Assembly: GCA_022360075.1 (NCBI GenBank)
Contig: JAKSDN010000601.1
Coordinates: 1 to 10,663, forward strand
Origin: Kiloniellales bacterium
Lineage (GTDB): Bacteria > Pseudomonadota > Alphaproteobacteria > Kiloniellales > JAKSDN01
DNA length: 10,663 nucleotides
Reading direction: 5' to 3'
The translations under genes were made by a program, and so were the position numbers. Shown here piece by piece: positions 1-5,239 of the stretch (its first letter is position 1; each line of letters starts with the position of its first letter). Under the pieces are notes generated by a model. It saw only the letters and a list, made by a program, of their open reading frames with translations, ran no database searches and had not been told where the DNA came from.

Positions 1-536
1 ACAACGTCGCCCTGATCGACGGCACCGTGCTCGGCGGCGCCGCCGGTAACATCGGCGTCAACGTCGCGGTCGGCGACAACCAGCTGCAGGAGAACGTGGC
101 CGTTCTCTCCGCGATCGGCACGACCGCCGGCGCCGGTTCGGCCGATGCCGAGGCCTTCAGCATCCAGAAGTCCGTCAACAACGAGTTCGACGACGGGGTC
201 GAGGACGCCGAGGTCTTCAACAACACCCAGTTGATCGGTGCCGTGCTCGCGGCCGCCGACGGTAACATCGGCCTGAACGCCGCGACCGGCGCCTACAACG
301 GGCAGAAGAACGCCCTGGCGATCGCCGCGGTGACCGGCTCGGCCACGCTGTCCGAGGCGACGGCTGCGATCCTGCAGCAGAGCACCTTCAACGACACCTC
401 GCACACGGATACCTCCAACGAGGTGAAGCTGATGGACAGCGTCGCCAACGGTGCGACCGGCAACATCGGCCTGAACCTGGCCGCCGGCACGAACAATCTC
501 CAGCAGAACACCCTGGCGATCTCATCCGTGCAGTAA
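1..536 (+). CDS. Fap-type amyloid subunit 1 (FapB/FapC family), 5' end missing
   Basis: Partial gene open from the left edge, read in the frame of position 3, ending at TAA 534-536; 177 residues are visible. They match residues about 107-283 of the next gene. The visible part holds three imperfect repeats built on GN[IV]G[LV]N-x3-G followed by Q[KQE]N and a small hydrophobic run, with two Ser/Thr/Asn-rich linkers between them. This R1-L1-R2-L2-R3 plan is that of Pseudomonas FapB/FapC, secreted subunits of extracellular functional amyloid. No cysteine is present and the protein ends in LAISSVQ. Linker 1 is slightly longer than in gene 2 and richer in acid residues. The signal peptide and Asp-rich N-terminus should lie to the left. 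An intrinsic terminator follows 40 bp after the stop. Family assignment rests on repeat pattern and neighbours; whether it is B-like or C-like cannot be told. Confidence 0.82.
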   Translation, partial: NVALIDGTVLGGAAGNIGVNVAVGDNQLQENVAVLSAIGTTAGAGSADAEAFSIQKSVNNEFDDGVEDAEVFNNTQLIGAVLAAADGNIGLNAATGAYNGQKNALAIAAVTGSATLSEATAAILQQSTFNDTSHTDTSNEVKLMDSVANGATGNIGLNLAAGTNNLQQNTLAISSVQ

Positions 537-576
537 GCTGCGCCGATACGACTCTCGAACTTCGAGACACCACCCT

Positions 577-610
577 GGGGTCCGGCCGCTCGGCCGGGCC
601 CCTTCTTCTT
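577..610 (+). terminator. Rho-independent terminator of subunit gene 1
   Basis: An 11-bp GC-rich stem pairs 577-587 (GGGGTCCGGCC) with 592-602 (GGCCGGGCCCC), with one T-G wobble and a four-base loop, followed directly by TTCTTCTT. It ends the subunit 1 transcript before the sigma-54 promoter of subunit 2. The terminator after subunit 2 has the same fold with compensatory changes. Confidence 0.85.
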
Positions 611-674
611 GCCTGCCCTCCGCGATGTCGGCGCCGTCGGGGCGCCGCGCCCGGCACCGGCCTTTCCAGGCCCT

Positions 675-688
675 GTACGCCCCCGTTA
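675..688 (-). promoter_or_regulatory. Inverted, one-mismatch copy of the TAACG-N4-CGGAC element
   Basis: On the minus strand this reads TAACG-GGGG-CGTAC, one base away from the element found upstream of all three visible subunit promoters. It lies 66 bp before the plus-strand copy at 755-768. On the plus strand it appears as CTGTAC...GTTACAG, a short inverted repeat. It may be a second activator site for subunit 2; this is inference from motif similarity. Confidence 0.45.
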
Positions 689-754
689 CAGCATTGCTTT
701 CCTTGGCAAAACGGCCGGAACCGGGAGCTTCGACCCGTTTTTCGCGGCAGTCTG

Positions 755-768
755 TAACGGTGGCGGAC
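755..768 (+). promoter_or_regulatory. Putative upstream activator site, TAACG-N4-CGGAC (subunit 2)
   Basis: TAACG-GTGG-CGGAC preceded by CTG. The same 5+5 bases with a four-base spacer occur upstream of subunits 3 and 4. The element ends 64 bp before the -24 box at 833, putting its centre near -95, the usual zone for bacterial enhancer-binding proteins that activate sigma-54 polymerase. The protein that binds it is unknown and no AAA+ activator is encoded in the window. Confidence 0.7.
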
Positions 769-813
769 GACAATGTCGCGATACCGCCAGGGTCGACCAT
801 CTTTATCGCGTTA

Positions 814-826
814 TATCAATTACTTA
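814..826 (+). promoter_or_regulatory. IHF-like site between activator site and sigma-54 promoter (subunit 2)
   Basis: TATCAATTACTTA is a full match to the classical IHF consensus WATCAANNNNTTR. It lies in an AT-rich island, 6 bp before the -24 box and after the putative activator site. IHF bending between enhancer and promoter is established for many sigma-54 promoters. A similar site sits at nearly the same place upstream of subunit 3. Confidence 0.65.
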
Positions 827-832
827 TCTGGT

Positions 833-847
833 TGGCACGAGACTTGC
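833..847 (+). promoter_or_regulatory. Sigma-54 (-24/-12) promoter of subunit gene 2
   Basis: TGGCAC-GAGAC-TTGC, preceded by T, matches the RpoN consensus TTGGCACGNNNNTTGC at every conserved position, with exactly ten bases between GG (834-835) and GC (846-847). The start of transcription is expected about 12 bp after the GC, near 859, giving a leader of roughly 100 nt before the ATG at 958. Confidence 0.9.
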
Positions 848-957
848 GACATATTCCGCGACGGCAGGAAGCCGGAGGCTGCGGTTGCGCCCGCGTGTCG
901 AGTGTCGTGGCCCCTGCTGGGAACTCGAACCCTGATCTTTCGGGAGGTCTGTTAGAG

Positions 958-1809
958 ATGAAACTGAGACATAGTTTGATGGCTCTGGCGGGAGTTGCCG
1001 CGGTCGCCCTCATTGCGGGGCCGGCCTACGCGCAGACCGTCACGACAAGCGCGAGCCTGAACAAGACTTACGACGAAGACGTCGACGTTGACTTCGACAA
1101 CACGGTCGAGGTCAGCATCGCCAAGGACATCGATGTCAGCAAGGACATGGATTACAACGGCGTCGTCAACATCACCGGCAACATCAACGTGGCCGAGGCC
1201 GCGCTGTCGGTGGTCGACAACAAGCAGATCGTCGACGACGGCATCGTCTCCGTGACCGGCACCGATGCGACCCTGAACAACCTGGCGATCATCGACGGCA
1301 CGGTGCTCGGCGGGGCTGCTGGTAACATCGGCGTCAACGTGGCGGTCGGTGACAACCTGCTGCAGGAGAACGTTGCCGTTCTCTCCGCGATCGGCACCAC
1401 GGCAGGTGCCGGCTCGGCCGATGCCGAGGCCTTCAGCCTGCAGAAGACGGTCAACAACAGCTTCTCCGGAAGCTCCGACGCCGAGGTCACCAACAACACG
1501 CAGCTTCTCGGTGACGTGCTCTCGACCGCCGACGGCAACATCGGCCTGAACGCCTCGACCGGCGCCTACAACGGGCAGAAGAACGCCCTGGCGATCGCCG
1601 CGGTGACCGGTGCCGCCACCCTGTCGGAGGCCACGGCCGCGGTGCTGCAGCAGAGCACCTTCAACTCCACCACGCACAACGACACGAGCAACTCGGTCTC
1701 GCTCGGCGGCAACGTTGCCAACGCGGCGACCGGCAACGTCGGGCTGAATCTCTCGGCCGGCTCGAACAATCTCCAGCAGAACACGCTGGCGATCTCGTCC
1801 GTGCAGTAA
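958..1809 (+). CDS. Fap-type amyloid subunit 2 (FapB/FapC family)
   Basis: Predicted secreted subunit of extracellular functional amyloid, 283 residues. Residues 1-25 form a Sec signal peptide (KLRH, hydrophobic stretch, AYA|Q). Residues about 35-95 are Asp-rich with an alternating charged/hydrophobic pattern (YDEDVDVDFDN, then VVNITGNI). Three imperfect repeats follow at about 119-145 (R1), 190-236 (R2) and 256-283 (R3), each with GN[IV]G[LV]N...Q[KQE]N. They are separated by Ser/Ala/Asn/Thr-rich linkers, the FapB/FapC layout. There is no cysteine, unlike the CxxC of Pseudomonas FapB/FapC; the C-terminus is LAISSVQ. ATG 958 is chosen because GGGAGG lies ten bases upstream and the signal peptide starts there. 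It has its own sigma-54 promoter and terminator, so it is probably a single-gene transcript. Amyloid formation is inferred from family and neighbours. Confidence 0.87.
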   Translation: MKLRHSLMALAGVAAVALIAGPAYAQTVTTSASLNKTYDEDVDVDFDNTVEVSIAKDIDVSKDMDYNGVVNITGNINVAEAALSVVDNKQIVDDGIVSVTGTDATLNNLAIIDGTVLGGAAGNIGVNVAVGDNLLQENVAVLSAIGTTAGAGSADAEAFSLQKTVNNSFSGSSDAEVTNNTQLLGDVLSTADGNIGLNASTGAYNGQKNALAIAAVTGAATLSEATAAVLQQSTFNSTTHNDTSNSVSLGGNVANAATGNVGLNLSAGSNNLQQNTLAISSVQ

Positions 1810-1850
1810 GACAAGCTATAGCCTGCGCTCCTCTGGGAGCCACTCACAAG

Positions 1851-1885
1851 GGGTTCCGGCCGACCGGCCGGAACCCTTCTTCTTT
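1851..1885 (+). terminator. Rho-independent terminator of subunit gene 2
   Basis: A perfect 11-bp stem pairs 1851-1861 (GGGTTCCGGCC) with 1866-1876 (GGCCGGAACCC), with loop GACC, followed by TTCTTCTTT. Compared with the subunit 1 terminator, one G-C pair has become T-A and one T-G wobble has become T-A, so pairing is preserved while sequence changes. Confidence 0.9.
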
Positions 1886-1938
1886 GTCCATCGCCGGCCC
1901 TTTTCAATCCCTTCTCCGCCCGTTGCGGCGGACGCCTG

Positions 1939-1952
1939 TAACGCAGGCGGAC
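1939..1952 (+). promoter_or_regulatory. Putative upstream activator site, TAACG-N4-CGGAC (subunit 3)
   Basis: TAACG-CAGG-CGGAC, flanked by CTG before and AACGA after. It ends 64 bp before the -24 box at 2017, the same distance as upstream of subunit 2. With flanks it reads TGT-N11-ACA, a partial dyad that recalls, but does not equal, the TGT-N10-ACA of NifA sites. Confidence 0.7.
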
Positions 1953-1998
1953 AACGACCGGCCCGCCGTTTCAGGCTCTCAAGACGAGTATGGCCTCC

Positions 1999-2011
1999 CA
2001 TCAACCACTTA
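1999..2011 (+). promoter_or_regulatory. IHF-like site (subunit 3)
   Basis: CATCAACCACTTA matches WATCAANNNNTTR except for the first base. It lies 5 bp before the -24 box, almost the same position as the perfect site upstream of subunit 2. Confidence 0.5.
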
Positions 2012-2016
2012 GCCCA

Positions 2017-2031
2017 TGGCACGTACCTTGC
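2017..2031 (+). promoter_or_regulatory. Sigma-54 (-24/-12) promoter of subunit gene 3
   Basis: TGGCAC-GTACC-TTGC matches the RpoN consensus, with ten bases between GG and GC. Transcription should begin near 2043, leaving a leader of about 90 nt before ATG 2136. Confidence 0.9.
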
Positions 2032-2135
2032 ATTAATTTTGGTTAACGGAGATGCATGGGCGGTCGAACGGGCGGCTTTGAGCCGCGCAGAGATGGCCGG
2101 ACCGCTCGACCCGACGGTTGCGGGAGACTCGGGGC

Positions 2136-2978
2136 ATGAAACTCTGGAGCGCTTGGGGTTCACTATTGAGCATCGCGGCGGTCGCCTTGGTCGCCGGGCC
2201 AGCGCTCGGGCAGACGGTCAGCTCGACCGTCGAGCTGCTCAAAACCTATGATGAGGACATCGACGTCGATTACGAGAACAACGTCGATGTCGACATCGCC
2301 AAGGACATCGATGTCAGCAAGGACATCGACTACAACGGCGTGGTGAACATCACCGGCAACATCAACGTCTCCGAAGCGGCGATGTCCACCATCGACAACA
2401 AGCAGATCACCAACGACGGCGTGGTGGACGTATCCGAGGCCGATATCAGCAATCTCGCCGTCGTCGAGGGCACCGCGCTCGTGCTCTCCGGCGGTAACCT
2501 CGGCGTCAACATCGCGGTCGGCGACAACCTGCTTCAGGAAAACGTCGCCGTTCTCTCGGCGATCGGCGCCGGCAGCGCGGCCGGCTCGGCCGAGGCCGAG
2601 ATCTTCAGCGTGCAGAAGACCTTCAACAACGACTTCACGGGCACGAGCTCGGACGTCACCAACAACACGCAGTTGCTCGGCGACGTGCTCGCCGGTGCCG
2701 CCGGCAACATCGGCGTGAATGCCGCGACCGGCGCCTACACCGGTCAGAAGAACGCCTTGGCGATCGCCGCGGTGACGGGCGATGCGGCCCTGTCGGAAGC
2801 CACGGCCGCCGTCCTTCAGCAAGCCACCTTCAACGGCACGAGCCACACGAACACGAACAACTCGGTCTCGCTCGGCGGCAATGTCGCCAATGCCGCGAAC
2901 GGCAACATCGGCCTCAACCTCTCCGCCGGGACCAACAACCAGCAGCAGAACTCGCTGGCCATCTCTTCGGTCCAGTAG
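2136..2978 (+). CDS. Fap-type amyloid subunit 3 (FapB/FapC family)
   Basis: Predicted secreted amyloid subunit of 280 residues, closely related to subunit 2. The signal peptide covers about 25 residues (MKLWSAWGSLL... ALG|Q). The Asp-rich N-terminal segment (TYDEDIDVDYENN, then KDIDVSKDIDYNGVV) and the three GN[IL]G[VL]N repeats are all present; the last is Gln-rich (NNQQQNSLAISSVQ). The linker between R1 and R2 is a few residues shorter than in subunits 1 and 2. No cysteine. I chose ATG 2136 over an in-frame TTG at 2118 because GGGAGA at 2122-2127 is well placed for 2136 and the signal peptide starts there. It has its own sigma-54 promoter. No convincing intrinsic terminator follows; only weak hairpins without a T-run occur downstream. 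Confidence 0.87.
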   Translation: MKLWSAWGSLLSIAAVALVAGPALGQTVSSTVELLKTYDEDIDVDYENNVDVDIAKDIDVSKDIDYNGVVNITGNINVSEAAMSTIDNKQITNDGVVDVSEADISNLAVVEGTALVLSGGNLGVNIAVGDNLLQENVAVLSAIGAGSAAGSAEAEIFSVQKTFNNDFTGTSSDVTNNTQLLGDVLAGAAGNIGVNAATGAYTGQKNALAIAAVTGDAALSEATAAVLQQATFNGTSHTNTNNSVSLGGNVANAANGNIGLNLSAGTNNQQQNSLAISSVQ

Positions 2979-3046
2979 CGAAGCCCCACCCGGATCTGAA
3001 TGCGGCCACCCTCCCGAACACCGGGGGAGCGACTCTCGACGCGCGC

Positions 3047-3080
3047 CTGCCCGGTGCAGAGCGCGCTTTGTGCCGGGCAG
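3047..3080 (+). repeat. Inverted repeat downstream of subunit 3
   Basis: CTGCCCGG at 3047-3054 is the exact reverse complement of CCGGGCAG at 3073-3080, with a short self-complementary AGCGCGCT between them. No T-run follows, so it does not look like a normal intrinsic terminator. It lies 14 bp before the paired activator-like elements of subunit 4. Possible roles are transcript 3'-end protection or a protein site; neither is shown. Confidence 0.4.
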
Positions 3081-3094
3081 AGGTATAGTCCGTG

Positions 3095-3108
3095 TAACGC
3101 AATCGGAC
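3095..3108 (+). promoter_or_regulatory. Putative activator site, first of two tandem copies (subunit 4)
   Basis: TAACG-CAAT-CGGAC preceded by GTG. It is the upstream member of a direct repeat with an 18-bp period; the second copy begins at 3113. It ends 81 bp before the -24 box. Confidence 0.65.
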
Positions 3109-3112
3109 GGCG

Positions 3113-3126
3113 TAACGCAGACGGAC
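3113..3126 (+). promoter_or_regulatory. Putative activator site, second of two tandem copies (subunit 4)
   Basis: TAACG-CAGA-CGGAC. It ends 63 bp before the -24 box at 3190, matching the 64-bp spacing upstream of subunits 2 and 3. This makes it the positional equivalent of those sites, with the copy at 3095 as an added one. Confidence 0.7.
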
Positions 3127-3189
3127 AGGAGGGGACGAGCCACGGCGGCGTAGGGCGTTGAATTCCAGCCATCTCCTGACCCGAAAGCC

Positions 3190-3204
3190 TGGCATGGAAT
3201 TTGC
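3190..3204 (+). promoter_or_regulatory. Sigma-54 (-24/-12) promoter of subunit gene 4
   Basis: TGGCAT-GGAAT-TTGC fits the RpoN consensus with ten bases between GG and GC. The expected start is near 3216, about 75 nt before ATG 3292. Unlike subunits 2 and 3, no good IHF consensus is seen between activator element and promoter. Confidence 0.87.
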
Positions 3205-3291
3205 TGGATCTCTGGGCGGGAGCGTTCGAAACGGTCCCGAGCTTACGGACCCTTAAGGTGGCCATAGAGTCACCGGCGCCGGAGATAATGA

Positions 3292-4176
3292 ATGGACAGG
3301 AAGTCGAGACGTCTAGGGGGCCTGGCGATCGTCGCCGCAGCCTTGCTCTTGGCGGCACAGGCCAGCGTCGCACAGGACGTGCCGGAGCCGCCGGACGATC
3401 CTTTCATGACCGGGGACGTGTCGCTGTCGAAGAGCTACGACGAGGACGTCGACGTGGAGGTCGACAACAGCGTCGCGGTCACCATCGCCAAGGACAGCGA
3501 GGTGACGAAGGACTTCGACGTGAACGGCGTAGTGAACATCACGGGCAATATCGAGGTCTCGCAAGCGGCGGTGACCGTGATCGACGGCAAGCAGATCCTC
3601 AACAACGGCCGCGTTGCCTTTTCCGGCAGCGATGCGAGCCTTTCGAACCTGGGCGTAATCGACGGCTCGGTGCTGGCGACGGCCAATGGCAATATCTCGC
3701 TTAACCTGGCCGTCGGCGACGGCATCGCCCAGGAGAACGCGGCCGCGGCGGCCGTGACGGCGCTTGCGACGGCGGCCTCCGGCGACGCCGAGGTCTTCGG
3801 CCTGCAAGAGGGCTTGAACAACGACATCAGCTACGGGGTCGTGCCTGGGACGGTCTTCAACCGCGCCCAAGTCGGCGGCAACGTTTTGGCCGGCGCCAGC
3901 GGCAACGTGGGGGCGAACGTCGGTGTCGGGGCTTTCCACGGGCAAAAGAACGCGATCGCCTTGGCGGTGGTGGTGGGCTCGGCGAGCCTCGCGGAAGCGA
4001 CCGCCGGCGTGCTACAACAAGCGAGTTTCAACAGGACGACGACCAATCAGACGACCAACGACGTGACGCTGAATGGCGCCGTGGCTTCCGGCGCGAGCGG
4101 CAATGTGGCGCTCAACTTCGCGGCAGGATCGAACAACCTGCAACACAACGCGCTTGCCATCACCAGCGTCCAGTAG
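3292..4176 (+). CDS. Fap-type amyloid subunit 4, divergent (FapB/FapC family)
   Basis: Predicted secreted amyloid subunit of 294 residues, same plan as subunits 1-3 but clearly divergent. Signal peptide residues 1-27 (DRKSRR, hydrophobic run, SVA|Q). A short acidic/proline stretch (PEPPDDPF) follows that the others lack, then the Asp-rich segment (SYDEDVDVEVDN ... DVNGVVNITGNI). Three repeats lie at about 132-158, 202-247 and 269-294; the third starts GNVALN instead of G[LV]N. R1 is Ala-rich (AAAAAVTALATAA). No cysteine; the end is LAITSVQ. ATG 3292 has GGAG seven bases upstream. It has its own sigma-54 promoter, and since no terminator follows, fapD 81 bp downstream may be co-transcribed. 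Divergence, plus position next to fapD, makes it a candidate for the minor or nucleating (FapB-like) subunit; this is inference only. Confidence 0.85.
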   Translation: MDRKSRRLGGLAIVAAALLLAAQASVAQDVPEPPDDPFMTGDVSLSKSYDEDVDVEVDNSVAVTIAKDSEVTKDFDVNGVVNITGNIEVSQAAVTVIDGKQILNNGRVAFSGSDASLSNLGVIDGSVLATANGNISLNLAVGDGIAQENAAAAAVTALATAASGDAEVFGLQEGLNNDISYGVVPGTVFNRAQVGGNVLAGASGNVGANVGVGAFHGQKNAIALAVVVGSASLAEATAGVLQQASFNRTTTNQTTNDVTLNGAVASGASGNVALNFAAGSNNLQHNALAITSVQ

Positions 4177-4216
4177 CGCGAGATTTCTGGAGCGGCCGTA
4201 GCCAGGCTGGTCGCTG

Positions 4217-4234
4217 GAGCCCCCAACCGGGCTC
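4217..4234 (+). repeat. Short hairpin between subunit 4 and fapD
   Basis: GAGCCC (4217-4222) pairs with GGGCTC (4229-4234) around a six-base loop. It is not followed by a T-run, so it is unlikely to be a full terminator. It could slow ribosomes or polymerase, or mark a processing site between the abundant subunit message and fapD. Confidence 0.3.
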
Positions 4235-4257
4235 AGAGGCCGAAAAGGGGTGTGGGA

Positions 4258-4986
4258 ATGGGCAGCAGCAAGGCCGTCAGCCAGCTACGACCACGCGCTC
4301 TGTGGCTCGCCCTGGTGCTGTTGCTGAGCTGCGTCTTCCCGATCGAGGCGGCGGAGATTCGCCTCGGGGGCGTCATCCCCGGGGCCGGCGTGATACGCAA
4401 GAACATGAAGAGCATGCGAGAGCGGCGCTATCTGGACATGGTGCCGCAGGAGACGGATTTCAGCTGCGGCGCGGCCTCCGTGGCCACGATTCTGAAGTAC
4501 GCCTATGGCCGGGACATGACCGAAAGGGACGTGCTCGAGCAAATGTTCGAGATCGCCGACCGCGAGGTCGTGCTCGCCAAGGGCTTCTCGCTGCTCGATA
4601 TCAAGAAGTACGTAGAAGGCCTCGGCATGCAGGGCATTGGCTTCCGGATCGCGCCGGAGAACATGGACCAGATCAAGATGCCGACGATCGCCCTGATCGA
4701 TATCCGGGGCTACAAGCACTTCGTCGTGGTCAAGAAAGTGCGGGACGAGCGGGTCTACGTGGCCGATCCCGCGCTCGGCAACAAGATCATGAAACTGGAG
4801 GATTTCGCCGCGGCCTGGAACGGGGTCGTCTTTGCGATCGTGGCGAACAACTACAATGCCGAGAACCTTCTGGTTCATGCCCGCGACCATGACAGCGCGC
4901 GGCGGCTCATGGGCATACGCGCGCCGGTCGTGAACGCGGCGCCGTTCGACTTCGGAGTTACTCACGCCGATCGGTTTCAATTTTAG
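4258..4986 (+). CDS. fapD: FapD-like C39-family cysteine peptidase
   Basis: Exported peptidase-like protein of 242 residues. An N-terminal signal segment (RPR, then a leucine-rich core to about residue 31, IEA|AEI) is followed by a single C39 domain at about 60-205. The expected catalytic triad is visible: Cys70 in DFSCGAAS, His154 in GYKHFVVV, Asp170 in VADPALGN. The oxyanion Gln fits QETDFSC (Gln65). C39 domains usually process leader peptides on ABC exporters; a free-standing exported form between subunits and fapE is the fapD signature. In Pseudomonas FapD is needed for fibre secretion, with substrate still debated. ATG 4258 is preferred over an in-frame GTG at 4252 because AAAAGGGG at 4243-4250 is spaced seven bases from it. 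The gap of 81 bp to subunit 4 holds no obvious promoter. The function in this organism is inferred. Confidence 0.88.
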   Translation: MGSSKAVSQLRPRALWLALVLLLSCVFPIEAAEIRLGGVIPGAGVIRKNMKSMRERRYLDMVPQETDFSCGAASVATILKYAYGRDMTERDVLEQMFEIADREVVLAKGFSLLDIKKYVEGLGMQGIGFRIAPENMDQIKMPTIALIDIRGYKHFVVVKKVRDERVYVADPALGNKIMKLEDFAAAWNGVVFAIVANNYNAENLLVHARDHDSARRLMGIRAPVVNAAPFDFGVTHADRFQF

Positions 4987-5239
4987 GTAGCCGCTCGGAC
5001 TCCGACCCGATCTTTTCTACCTGGCCGTTGGCCGGGCCCGTGCCGCTACGGGATTTCCCGTACGCGGTCTCACGAATTTACCGACATGGCGGTTCGGAGG
5101 GACAATCCCCCCAACAGCGACAGGCGTCGTCGGAAGCCCACAGCGGGTGGGGGCCTCGCGACGGTGAGTGTTGCCTCGTGCCTTGGTTGGAGCCTTTCTG
5201 GAGATCGGGTTCCGCCGGGGTTGAACAAGGGAGTCGAAG
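4987..5239 (+). other. fapD-fapE intergenic region
   Basis: These 253 bp hold no supported gene. A perfect 6-bp hairpin TACGGG-ATTT-CCCGTA lies at 5047-5062 without a T-run. A sequence at 5029-5043 keeps GG and GC ten bases apart but departs from the sigma-54 consensus at three positions. I see no clear promoter. AAGGGAG at 5227-5233 is the ribosome-binding site of fapE. Confidence 0.5.

Larger units (their letters stand above)
537..957 (+). other. Regulatory intergenic region before subunit 2
   Basis: These 421 bp carry no supported gene. In order they hold the subunit 1 terminator, an inverted copy of the activator-like element, the direct copy, an IHF-like site, a sigma-54 promoter, a leader of about 100 nt, and the ribosome-binding sequence GGGAGG at 942-947, ten bases before ATG 958. 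The open frame that continues upstream of 958 to about 625 runs through the promoter and is not coding. Confidence 0.8.
1810..2135 (+). other. Regulatory intergenic region before subunit 3
   Basis: These 326 bp hold the subunit 2 terminator, one activator-like element, an IHF-like site, a sigma-54 promoter, an untranslated leader and the ribosome-binding sequence GGGAGA at 2122-2127. No protein-coding gene is supported here. Confidence 0.8.
2979..3291 (+). other. Regulatory intergenic region before subunit 4
   Basis: These 313 bp hold the 3047-3080 inverted repeat, two tandem activator-like elements, a sigma-54 promoter, a leader of about 75 nt, and GGAG at 3281-3284 as ribosome-binding site. 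No gene is supported. Confidence 0.75.

Noticed and set aside
625..957. In-frame upstream extension of subunit gene 2
   Set aside because: It would translate through the activator element, IHF site and sigma-54 promoter, and would bury the signal peptide. ATG 958 with GGGAGG is the natural start.
952..1677. Long minus-strand open frame opposite subunit 2 (and a similar one at 2163-3143 opposite subunit 3)
   Set aside because: They are antisense to clearly coding repeat genes, have Val/Asp/Arg-rich translations typical of GC-rich mirror frames, and lack ribosome-binding sites or recognisable domains.
1..4176. Repeat proteins as curli (CsgA), RTX or autotransporter adhesins
   Set aside because: Curlin spacing (S-x5-QxGxxNxA), RTX nonapeptides and autotransporter barrels are not seen, while the C39 peptidase and FapF-like pore neighbours fit Fap.
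3292..4176. Repetitive DNA of the window as a CRISPR array or mobile element
   Set aside because: The repeats are protein-coding and diverged, or are short promoter elements. There are no uniform repeat-spacer units, transposase, terminal inverted repeats or target duplications.
5029..5043. Sigma-54-like sequence TGGCCG-N5-GTGC before fapE
   Set aside because: It keeps GG and GC ten bases apart but differs from the other four promoters at three conserved positions, and no TAACG-N4-CGGAC element lies upstream.
5047..5062. Hairpin TACGGG-ATTT-CCCGTA after fapD as a terminator
   Set aside because: The stem is only 6 bp and no T-run follows, so intrinsic termination is not supported.
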